Shown here: positions 1 to 5,813 of the stretch, piece after piece
Numbering within the stretch: position 1 is the stretch's first letter
Layout of the letters: each line of letters opens with the position of its first letter
Virus record (IMG/VR): IMGVR_UViG_3300035701_004679
Coordinates: 1-21,773 of that record
Reading direction: 5' to 3' (one strand)
Source: a virus
DNA: 21,773 nt
Program-made: the position numbers and the translations under genes
Notes under the pieces: generated by a model
Seen by the model: the letters and a program-made list of their open reading frames with translations, nothing else
Databases searched by the model: none
What the model was told of the DNA's origin: nothing

Positions 1-2
1 CA

Positions 3-83
3 AAGATGCGTAAACAGCGCAAAAAGGGCAAGAAGAAACCCGAAGAACTCGCAATCATTTGGGAAAGCCCTAAAGACTTATGA
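3..83 (+). CDS. 3' end of a gene entering from the left, or a 25-aa basic peptide
   Basis: This frame is open from the left edge and stops at TGA 81-83. It ends in a lysine-rich stretch (MRKQRKKGKKKPEELAII, then WESPKDL). An ATG at position 6 could start a 25-residue peptide, but no ribosome binding site can be judged this close to the edge. It may equally be the C-terminus of a longer upstream gene. I recognise no family. The only support is an open frame with a basic, plausible C-terminal composition. Confidence 0.3.
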   Translation, partial: KMRKQRKKGKKKPEELAIIWESPKDL

Positions 84-184
84 GAGCGCATGGCCGTTTT
101 GAGATAGATTCTAACTCGGCATCGGGCCCGCTGGAACCGGCATCGAGAAGGTCCAAGACCAGAAGAAGGGTGCAGGCAAAGTGC

Positions 185-580
185 TCAGGGCATCGGGTGG
201 ATCAGCGGCCCGTCGTTCAGATTCACCAGTTGACCTTTGTAAGAGTCGTTGGGGAGATCGTGGTAGATTTGCCGCAATTCCTCTTCTGGCCCGAAGCCGG
301 CCTTGGCGGCGAAGTGGGCCAAGGCGTCGGTCGCCAGTCCTGGGGTTCCGACGCGAAGCCCGGGGGCATAGTAGTGCTCGCCGGTCGCAAACATGACCAG
401 CACGCCAGTCGGCCGGACCAGGAAATCGGAGATTACGAGGCCGGCGTCAATCATCCGCTGAATGTTGTCGCGCGAAATTTGCGGATCGCCCGTTTCCGGG
501 TCTAGACCCTGGATCGCGGGTTGGTAGCTCGCCACGCCGTCCCGGAAAAGTCTCAGCATTGGGCTAACTGGGTGGGTCAT
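185..580 (-). CDS. Hypothetical protein, 131 aa
   Basis: I do not recognise this protein. It starts MTHPVSPMLRLFRDG and has a mixed alpha/beta composition without signal peptide, membrane segment or cysteine motif. The start at 580 is chosen because an AGGA lies about 9 bases upstream on the - strand. It is transcribed divergently from the recombinase-like gene at 708, so 581-707 is a shared control region. The opposite strand is also open (80-505), but that product is arginine-rich and looks like a shadow. Confidence 0.6.
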   Translation of the reverse strand: MTHPVSPMLRLFRDGVASYQPAIQGLDPETGDPQISRDNIQRMIDAGLVISDFLVRPTGVLVMFATGEHYYAPGLRVGTPGLATDALAHFAAKAGFGPEEELRQIYHDLPNDSYKGQLVNLNDGPLIHPMP

Positions 581-609
581 AACTGTTAATCCTACTTTGG
601 TTTATGGAG

Positions 610-625
610 AATGCAAGAATGCAAG
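610..625 (+). repeat. Tandem 8-bp repeat AATGCAAG x2
   Basis: AATGCAAG occurs twice head-to-tail (610-617 and 618-625), ending nine bases before the -35 box of the promoter at 634-662. The position suits an operator for a regulator of the divergent pair of genes. This is inferred from position only. Confidence 0.45.
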
Positions 626-633
626 CTGACTCT

Positions 634-662
634 TTGACATCTGACCAAGTGCAATGTAAGAT
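634..662 (+). promoter_or_regulatory. Sigma70-like promoter (TTGACA - 17 bp - TAAGAT)
   Basis: A perfect -35 hexamer TTGACA (634-639) is separated by exactly 17 bases from TAAGAT (657-662), which matches the -10 consensus at four of six positions. Transcription would begin near 669, about 40-50 bases before the start of the recombinase-like gene. It is the clearest promoter in the window. Confidence 0.6.
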
Positions 663-707
663 AACAGTAGATGCTAGTGTACCGTCTTTCAAGTTGCAAC
701 GAAAGAA

Positions 708-1478
708 GTGAAAGCTCCGATGAAACCGTACATTGCCTACCTGCGAGTCTGGCCGAAGGAAACTCCTTCCAGTGTTGAACTTACGACGCAGAAAGACGAG
801 CTTGCCCGATTTGTCAGCTTCCACGGCGGACGGATCGTCGGGGAGTACACCGACCGAGAAACGAAGCTGCGGGGCCATCGGCCCGAGTTGGCAAAAGCCA
901 TCGACCATGCAATCCGGCTGGAAGGTACGTTAGTCATTGCTCACCTCGGGAAGCTGGCCCGCAACGTCCCGGTCACTCGCATGTTGCTCGAAAGCCAAGT
1001 GGACTTCGTTTGCCTGGACAACCAGGACATTCACCGGAAGACGATCCACGTTATTGCGAACATGGCGGAGAGGGAAACCCGCAAGATCAGCGACCGATCC
1101 AAGTCCGCCTTGGCAGCGGCGAAGGCCCGAGGCGTGAAACTTGGCTCGGCCGATCCTCGGGTCAAGAAGTCGAACTACCTGCGGGGAACCTACAAGGCCA
1201 TCGCTGCTGCCGCGAAGAAGAAGCGCGAAGGCGTGCGAAACACCTACGCCTTCCTGATGCCGCAAATCCAGGAGATGCGGGAGCGTGGCGCGACGCTGCC
1301 AGAGATCGTGGAGTGGCTTAACACCCATGGGTACACAACGACGGTCGGCAAGCCGTTCACGCAGACCGCGGTATGGCGGCTGCTTGAGCGCTACCTGGGG
1401 AAGGAGTACCTGGGCAGCACGAGGAAGAAGACGACGGGCTGCAAGGTAGGCATCAGCAAGCATCGGGAAGCATCCTGA
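708..1478 (+). CDS. Serine recombinase homologue lacking the catalytic serine
   Basis: The 256-aa product has the layout of a resolvase/invertase N-terminal domain (about residues 7-150) followed by a DNA-binding tail (about 190-240, including AVWRLLERYLGKEYLG). Active family members carry Y-x-R-x-S near the N-terminus. Here the motif reads YLRVW, so the nucleophilic serine is replaced by Trp15. In the later D-R-x-x-R motif the sequence is HLGKLAR, so the Asp and first Arg are Gly81 and Lys82 while Arg85 remains. The protein should therefore not cut or rejoin DNA. It may still bind DNA and act as a regulator or as partner of the intact homologue at 2652-3473. The GTG at 708 is used; ATG 720 is a plausible alternative. 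A strong promoter lies upstream. The frame is full length, which argues against simple decay. Confidence 0.8.
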   Translation: MKAPMKPYIAYLRVWPKETPSSVELTTQKDELARFVSFHGGRIVGEYTDRETKLRGHRPELAKAIDHAIRLEGTLVIAHLGKLARNVPVTRMLLESQVDFVCLDNQDIHRKTIHVIANMAERETRKISDRSKSALAAAKARGVKLGSADPRVKKSNYLRGTYKAIAAAAKKKREGVRNTYAFLMPQIQEMRERGATLPEIVEWLNTHGYTTTVGKPFTQTAVWRLLERYLGKEYLGSTRKKTTGCKVGISKHREAS

Positions 1479-1553
1479 CTATTTTTGTCACGTTAAGCAC
1501 AATCGACTGGACCTTCTCGATTCTTGTCTTGGAATCTCAGAGGTAAGGTGAAT

Positions 1554-1982
1554 ATGGCACGCAAGCGGGCGGATTTGTCCAAGGCGGCTCTGGCGGAAAG
1601 GTTCCCGCCCTCGTATCAGTATCATTGGCAGGCCGGGCCGTACCATCCCCCCGTCGTGAATGTTGGGGCCACGTTGCACGACGAGTGGCGCGGCGACGTG
1701 ACGGTGGACGGCTTCACCAAGGCGCCGATCGCCTGGCCGGGAGCGAAGTACCAGCACAGCCGAGGAGACGCCCAATTCTTGCCGATCCTCTGCGGCGACC
1801 TGGTGCGGGCGGTGTGCGAAGAGAACGAACTGACCATTTCTCACTATTGGGGCGTGACCCGATACATCGTCGAAAAGTGGAAGCAGGCAATCACCGGGGC
1901 GACCACGGCTGATGGCGTGATGGTCGGTCTCGCCTTGAAGCGGGAAGACCCCGCCTTCCGCAAGAAGTTCGGGTATCGTTAA
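1554..1982 (+). CDS. Small HTH-like protein, 142 aa
   Basis: I do not recognise a named family. The C-terminal half (about residues 80-120) contains ILCGDLVRAVCEENELTISH followed by YWGVTRYIVEKWKQAI. This resembles a helix-turn-helix in which the YWGV segment is the turn and IVEKWKQAI the recognition helix. The N-terminus is basic (MARKRADLSKAALAERF). The start at 1554 is preferred over an in-frame ATG at 1524 because AAGGTG ends three bases before it. It lies 75 bp behind the inactive recombinase, probably in the same transcript, so a DNA-binding or regulatory role is plausible but unproven. Confidence 0.65.
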   Translation: MARKRADLSKAALAERFPPSYQYHWQAGPYHPPVVNVGATLHDEWRGDVTVDGFTKAPIAWPGAKYQHSRGDAQFLPILCGDLVRAVCEENELTISHYWGVTRYIVEKWKQAITGATTADGVMVGLALKREDPAFRKKFGYR

Positions 1983-1989
1983 TCGATCC

Positions 1990-2640
1990 TCGGGCGCAGG
2001 GCCGCCGATTTCGGCGCCTTCGCCTGTTTCTAAGGGCATCGAGCAGGTGGTTTTGCCGTTCTCCACCTGGCTTTCACGCCTTCTGTGTGATTCTGCGTGT
2101 GAAGCGACGCCGACTCTTGGGCAGTCGTCCGCCGTCAGGGCTTCTGGCCCACGACATTCGAGTCGGTGGTGGAACGCTTCGCTCATCACGCGAACCCCGT
2201 CAATAAAAGAGGGCGTCGATCGCCCGTTCACCGAGGGCCGGCGAAGGCCCGAGTGGAACAGCACGGCCGACGCCCCGTAACGGGGCGCGGTCAATGCTGC
2301 TTCCACTCACTTCAAGAGCCTTTCGGCTCAGGTTCGCCGTTTTCGGTGAAGCAGTGTGACGCTGCGCGTCCAAATCAAGTTTTTCGATCACCACAATCTT
2401 ACCCCACAAGCACTTCCGTGCAAACACTGGCTTGCCGACGCGCCCCTGACTGCTGGGGGTGTCTGTATCGCCGGGTGAAGCAAGGTCTGTCGGTCGGGAC
2501 CGGGGCCAAAACGTCGAATTCGACGGTCTTGGCGCGGATTTCGGTGTTCCCCAGGGTCGGAAATACCGCTTGTGAGGCTTCCAGACGGCGACTTTCACAC
2601 AAATTGACCGGATTCCATGCCTCGGCATTTGACTTTCGGA
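1990..2640 (+). ncRNA. Candidate large structured RNA, about 650 nt
   Basis: No convincing gene lies here, but hairpins are packed almost end to end. The clearest stems are 2044-2050/2063-2069 (7 bp), 2071-2079/2095-2104 (9 bp with one bulge), a nested arm 2110-2116/2160-2166 enclosing 2124-2128/2151-2155 and 2038-type inner pairing at 2138-2141/2147-2150, 2178-2182/2190-2194, 2211-2215/2221-2225, 2235-2239/2246-2250, and a long arm 2251-2308. That arm has 13 bp with one bulge, then GGCCG/CGGTC, then CGCCCCG/CGGGGCG. Further stems are 2316-2320/2325-2329, 2333-2339/2344-2350, 2441-2446/2456-2461 and 2505-2509/2529-2533 around 2512-2516/2521-2525. Four stems contain G-T pairs that read as G-U only on the + strand, which favours + transcription. 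No tRNA, group II domain V or riboswitch class was recognised. Ends are approximate. Confidence 0.45.
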
Positions 2641-2651
2641 CCTTCTGAATT

Positions 2652-3473
2652 ATGCGTACATTAGAGTCAAGCAACTGGAGACAGCACCGTGAGCATCGGC
2701 GTCGAGAACATCGTCAAGATCGTGCCTACTACCGCGTGAGCACCAAACGTCAGGGCAGGTCGGGCCTCGGCCTCGAAGCCCAGAAGGAGATGGTCCACCA
2801 ACTGGCGCTCCGCTACGGGGCCGCGATCATCGCGGAGTACGTAGAGATCGAGACGGGCAAGAAAGCGGCACGGCCGAGGCTGCAAGAGGCGATCCACCAC
2901 GCGCGGTTGACCAATTCAACTCTCGTGGTCGCCAAGTTGGACCGGCTCGCCCGCAATTCATATTTCCTCAACTGCCTGCTGGAATCGAAACTGGACTTCG
3001 TGTGCTGCGATAATCCTGCAGCCACCAAGTTCGTCATTCAGGTGCTCGCCTCGGTGGCCGAATACGAGGCCGACCAGATCGCAGTTCGCACGAAGGCTGC
3101 CTTGGCGGTGGCAAAGGCAAGAGGAACGCTGTTGGGTTCTTCCCGGCCCGGTCATTGGGAAGGCCGCGAGCACCTTCGGGAAGCTGGCATCCAGAAGTCG
3201 CAGCCACTTGCGTCGGCCGCCAATTCGCAGATCGCGAGGGATCGCTACTGCCAGAAGGTCGTACCCGAGATCAAGCGCCGGCGTGAGGCCGGTGAGTCGC
3301 TGGTGACAATCGCGGCCTGGCTCAACGAGCAAGGTGTCCGCACACGACCAACGAAGCGTTGCAAGGAAGGCAGCATCTTTACGCCGAAGATGGTCTGGCG
3401 ATTGATCGACCGCTACCTCGGCAAGGAGTTGTTGGGCAACAAGAGTCAACCGGCCTTCGTCGCCTGCAACTGA
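2652..3473 (+). CDS. Serine recombinase with intact catalytic motifs
   Basis: The 273-aa product matches the short serine recombinase (resolvase/invertase) family. The catalytic motif YYRVSTKRQG places Tyr27, Arg28 and Ser30 as expected. KLDRLAR supplies Asp97, Arg98 and Arg101. The DNA-binding tail ends MVWRLIDRYLGKELLG, closely matching the tail of the inactive homologue at 708-1478, so the two are paralogues. It would catalyse site-specific cutting and rejoining through a 5'-phosphoserine link. The start is doubtful. ATG 2652 has no ribosome binding site, and the first 22 residues (SSNWRQHREHRRREHRQ) look like out-of-frame sequence. The better start is GTG 2689 in another frame (see the entry at 2677). 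The gene follows the structured region and precedes the SprT-like gene by 10 bp. Confidence 0.85.
   Translation: MRTLESSNWRQHREHRRREHRQDRAYYRVSTKRQGRSGLGLEAQKEMVHQLALRYGAAIIAEYVEIETGKKAARPRLQEAIHHARLTNSTLVVAKLDRLARNSYFLNCLLESKLDFVCCDNPAATKFVIQVLASVAEYEADQIAVRTKAALAVAKARGTLLGSSRPGHWEGREHLREAGIQKSQPLASAANSQIARDRYCQKVVPEIKRRREAGESLVTIAAWLNEQGVRTRPTKRCKEGSIFTPKMVWRLIDRYLGKELLGNKSQPAFVACN
2677..2739 (+). promoter_or_regulatory. Out-of-frame RBS and GTG start with apparent 1-nt frameshift
   Basis: GGAG (2677-2680) lies eight bases before GTG 2689. That frame encodes MSIGVENIVKI and then stops at TGA 2737-2739. The recombinase proper is in a different frame and reads RAYYRVS from 2721. Adding one C after ATC (2719-2721) would give MSIGVENIVKIRAYYRVS, a natural recombinase N-terminus. 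The sequence therefore shows either a one-base deletion, an assembly error, or -1 frameshifting. Confidence 0.55.
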
Positions 3474-3483
3474 GAGAGACACC

Positions 3484-4071
3484 ATGAACCGGGAAAATTG
3501 GCTCAACGAGTGTATCCAGAGACTCCGCCCGGAGTTTGAGCAGCTTGCCCATCCGCTGCCTGAGAAGATTCGCGCCTCGTGTTCATGGCCGAGCAAGAGT
3601 GGCCTGGCCGCGAAGAAGCGGCGAGTTGGCGAGGCGTGGTCGTCGAAGAACAGCGCCGATCAGTCGCATGAGGTATTCATCAGTCCCGTGCTGAAAGACC
3701 CGGTGGAAGTCGCGGCCACGCTGGTCCACGAGTTGGTTCATTGCGCGATCGACGTGGAAGAGGGACACAAGGGCAAGTTCCCGAGACTCGCCAAGGCCCT
3801 CGGCCTTGAAGGGAAGATGACCGCGACCACAGCCAGCGCCGAGTTGAAGGTGCATTTGCAACAGCTAACGGAGGCCATCGGCCCCTATCCCCACGCCGAG
3901 CTGACGCACTCCAACGCCCCGAAGAAACAGGGGTGCAGATTGCTGAAGGTCACCTGCGAGTGCGGCTGCGTGGTTCGCATGACCCGCAAGTGGCTCGACG
4001 AAGTTGGGCCGCCGACGTGTGGCTGCGGCAGCGCGATGGTGGAGGAAGAAGGCGATGGCAACGACGAGTGA
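3484..4071 (+). CDS. SprT-like zinc metalloprotease, phage type
   Basis: The 195-aa product carries the metalloprotease motif HELVH (residues 82-86) followed by a third probable ligand in EEGHKGKF (His95), as in SprT/Spartan-like proteases. After a helical stretch (KMTATTASAELKVHLQQL) the C-terminus has a zinc ribbon with CECGC and CGCG pairs (about 157-185). SprT-family proteases cleave proteins covalently trapped on DNA; the function here is inferred from the family. A ribosome binding site (GAGAG) precedes ATG 3484. It starts 10 bp after the recombinase and its end overlaps the next start by 17 bases, so these genes are probably cotranscribed. Its position just upstream of a Spo11-like TOPRIM gene is notable, since that family makes exactly such crosslinks. 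Confidence 0.8.
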   Translation: MNRENWLNECIQRLRPEFEQLAHPLPEKIRASCSWPSKSGLAAKKRRVGEAWSSKNSADQSHEVFISPVLKDPVEVAATLVHELVHCAIDVEEGHKGKFPRLAKALGLEGKMTATTASAELKVHLQQLTEAIGPYPHAELTHSNAPKKQGCRLLKVTCECGCVVRMTRKWLDEVGPPTCGCGSAMVEEEGDGNDE

Positions 4072-4291
4072 AGTCCTGGACCAGGCCCAGCAGCTTGCGA
4101 TGGAGGCGCGAATCCGCGCTGGAATGATGGTCTCGGATTATCGACGCAGCAACGTCACCCGGCTCCGGCGGGCGAAGGTTGCCGCCGAGCGCTGTGCGCG
4201 GCTGGCCGCCGATTTGGCCGCGACGGCGTTTCAAGCGGCGGACCTTCTCGACGCAGAATTGCGCGCAGCTAGGAATCGAACTGACGATTGA
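4055..4291 (+). CDS. Small helical protein, 78 aa
   Basis: I recognise no family. The sequence starts MATTSEVLDQAQQLAMEAR and is alanine- and arginine-rich with predicted long helices (AKVAAERCARLAADLAATAF), suggesting a small coiled coil. ATG 4055 is chosen over the upstream ATG 4004 because GAAGAAGG precedes it and the upstream part overlaps the zinc ribbon of the SprT-like gene. It overlaps that gene by 17 bases and ends 24 bases before the TOPRIM gene, so it probably belongs to the same operon. Confidence 0.6.
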   Translation: MATTSEVLDQAQQLAMEARIRAGMMVSDYRRSNVTRLRRAKVAAERCARLAADLAATAFQAADLLDAELRAARNRTDD

Positions 4292-4315
4292 CTTGACATC
4301 TGTGAGACAGCATCC

Positions 4316-5227
4316 ATGCCTTTGATCTGCTACGTTCCAAAGTCGTTTCGGCCAGATACCCAGACTCGCATCAACCAGGCCAACGAGATCATCGCCGAGT
4401 ACCAGGCGCAGGGCTTCAAGCTGACTTTGCGGCAGCTTTATTACCAGTTTGTCAGCCGCGACCTGATCCCGAACACGGGCCGGAGCTACAAGTCGCTCGG
4501 CGACGTGGTGAACGACGGGCGTTTGGCCGGCCTGATCGACTGGGACGCCATCGAAGACCGCACACGGAACCTGCGGAGCAGCCCGCACTGGTCCAGCCCG
4601 CGATCCATCGTCCGGGCCTGCGCCGACCAGTTCGCCGTGGACTTATGGGCCACGCAAGAGAATTACGTCGAAACGTGGATCGAGAAGGACGCTTTGGTCG
4701 GCGTCATTGAAGGCATCTGCACCGAGTTGGACGTGCCCTACTTCGCTTGTCGCGGCTATACCAGCCAGAGCGAAATGTGGGGCGCGGCCCGACGCCTGAT
4801 CGAGCGCGAGAAGGCCGGCAAGAAAACGACGATCATCCACTTGGGCGACCATGATCCCTCGGGCATCGACATGACAAGGGACATTCAGGATCGCCTGGAA
4901 CTGTTCGGTTCGACGGCCGTGATTCACCGCATCGCGCTCGTGTTCGACCAGATCGAGCAGTACAACCCGCCGCCGAACCCGGCGAAGACGACGGACGCCC
5001 GTTACCAGTCCTATGCCGACAAGTACGGCAACGAGAGTTGGGAGTTGGATGCCTTGGAGCCGAGCGTGATTGTCGATCTGATCCGCGAGGCCGTGCAAGA
5101 GCGGATCGACTGGGCTGCTTGGGAAGAGGCGTCGGCGCAGCAGAAGACCGGCCGCGATCAACTGGGAAAGGTATCCCGTCGCTGGGAATCCGTCGTCGAG
5201 TACCTGGGCAACGGCGATGGCAAGTAG
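4316..5227 (+). CDS. Spo11/Topo VIA-like TOPRIM protein
   Basis: The 303-aa product combines two signatures. Residues 36-47 read LTLRQLYYQFVS, followed by SYKSLGDVVNDGRLAGLID (58-74). This resembles the winged-helix region of Topo VI subunit A/Spo11, in which a tyrosine of a YY pair attacks DNA; Tyr42 and Tyr43 are candidates. The TOPRIM domain follows, with Glu123 in ETWIEKDALVG and the D-x-D motif IIHLGDHDPSG (Asp178, Asp180). Together these predict a Mg-dependent DNA-cleaving or topoisomerase-like enzyme, related to the minimal Topo VIA-like proteins known from mobile elements. A GAGACA precedes ATG 4316. It overlaps the next gene by 11 bases. The partner ATPase may be the GHKL-like protein at 5814-7244. 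The TOPRIM call is secure; the assignment of the nucleophile is inferred. Confidence 0.75.
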   Translation: MPLICYVPKSFRPDTQTRINQANEIIAEYQAQGFKLTLRQLYYQFVSRDLIPNTGRSYKSLGDVVNDGRLAGLIDWDAIEDRTRNLRSSPHWSSPRSIVRACADQFAVDLWATQENYVETWIEKDALVGVIEGICTELDVPYFACRGYTSQSEMWGAARRLIEREKAGKKTTIIHLGDHDPSGIDMTRDIQDRLELFGSTAVIHRIALVFDQIEQYNPPPNPAKTTDARYQSYADKYGNESWELDALEPSVIVDLIREAVQERIDWAAWEEASAQQKTGRDQLGKVSRRWESVVEYLGNGDGK

Positions 5228-5474
5228 CATCAATTGGCGGGCATGGGGCGTTCGTCCTGGTCGCCATTACCAACTGATCGTGCATGGGGAGGGGAAGGAC
5301 ATTTACGTGCATCATTGCGGGCATCCGACCGCAATCTGGCCGTACTACATCAGCCGGAGTGAAGACGGCAAAGGCCCAATGATTTTGGCGTCGAACGGTC
5401 ATGGCTTTATGACGCTGAAAGAGGCCCAGGAAGCGGCCTTGGCATTATTGGGACGCGGGAGAAAAAAACGATGA
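5217..5474 (+). CDS. Hypothetical protein, 85 aa
   Basis: I do not recognise this small protein (MASSINWRAWGVRPGRHYQL...). It contains YVHHCGHPTAIWPYYI, where Cys and His residues could bind a metal, and ends in a basic GRGRKKR. It overlaps the TOPRIM gene by 11 bases and the next gene by four bases (ATGA), so it is likely translated from the same transcript by coupling. No function can be assigned. Confidence 0.65.
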   Translation: MASSINWRAWGVRPGRHYQLIVHGEGKDIYVHHCGHPTAIWPYYISRSEDGKGPMILASNGHGFMTLKEAQEAALALLGRGRKKR

Positions 5475-5731
5475 ACGTGGGCGACGTGTTCGGGACTCTT
5501 GAAGTCGTGGGAATCCGTTACCGCAAACGGAGAGACGGCACCCAGGGAGGGCCGGTTCTCGTGGACGTGCGGTGCAAGTGCGGCGTCGAGCGGACGGTTC
5601 TGCCGGCAACTTTGACCCGCGCGAAGTATCCTCTGCGATCCTGCGGCGGCAAGGGATGCCGCACCCGGCGGCCGTCATCGGTCAAGCCCGAATCGGAAAT
5701 CTGGTACTGCAAACGTAGAGGCGCGATATAG
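5471..5731 (+). CDS. Small zinc-ribbon-like protein, 86 aa
   Basis: The sequence has VRCKCGVERTV (about residues 34-44) and SCGGKGCRTRR (about 57-67), giving two Cys-x-Cys or Cys-x4-Cys clusters about 20 residues apart. The pattern suits a small zinc-binding, nucleic-acid-associated protein like those common in phages. The start ATG overlaps the previous stop (ATGA at 5471). It has many basic residues (YRKRRDG). Function unknown. Confidence 0.65.
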   Translation: MNVGDVFGTLEVVGIRYRKRRDGTQGGPVLVDVRCKCGVERTVLPATLTRAKYPLRSCGGKGCRTRRPSSVKPESEIWYCKRRGAI

Positions 5732-5748
5732 CGGCGGCTAGGACTTGC

Positions 5749-5768
5749 CTACCTTCTGATATAGGTAG
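5749..5768 (+). promoter_or_regulatory. Inverted repeat upstream of the GHKL-like gene
   Basis: CTACCT (5749-5754) and AGGTAG (5763-5768) form a 6-bp inverted repeat with an 8-base spacer, in the 82-base gap before the GHKL-like gene. It could be an operator or a weak hairpin. No -10/-35 pair is convincing here. Confidence 0.3.
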
Positions 5769-5813
5769 ACTATCGAACTCAACGCTGATTCGCAACATCG
5801 AAAGGTCAATTCC

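Noticed and set aside
80-505. Open + frame of 141 codons opposite the 185-580 gene
   Set aside because: Arginine-rich shadow composition, no ribosome binding site, and the - strand frame reads as a more natural protein with a placed RBS.
1488-2306. Open - frame of 272 codons across the HTH-like gene and the structured region
   Set aside because: It runs antisense to a better supported gene and through self-complementary sequence; composition is rich in Arg, His and Pro with no recognisable domain.
1990-2640. Group II intron, diversity-generating retroelement or TnpB/IscB guide RNA
   Set aside because: No reverse transcriptase, TnpB or IscB frame lies nearby and no domain V-like hairpin was found; covariance searches could not be run.
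2166-2674. Several open frames on both strands inside the structured stretch
   Set aside because: None has a credible RBS or domain, and all cross strong hairpins; the region looks non-coding.
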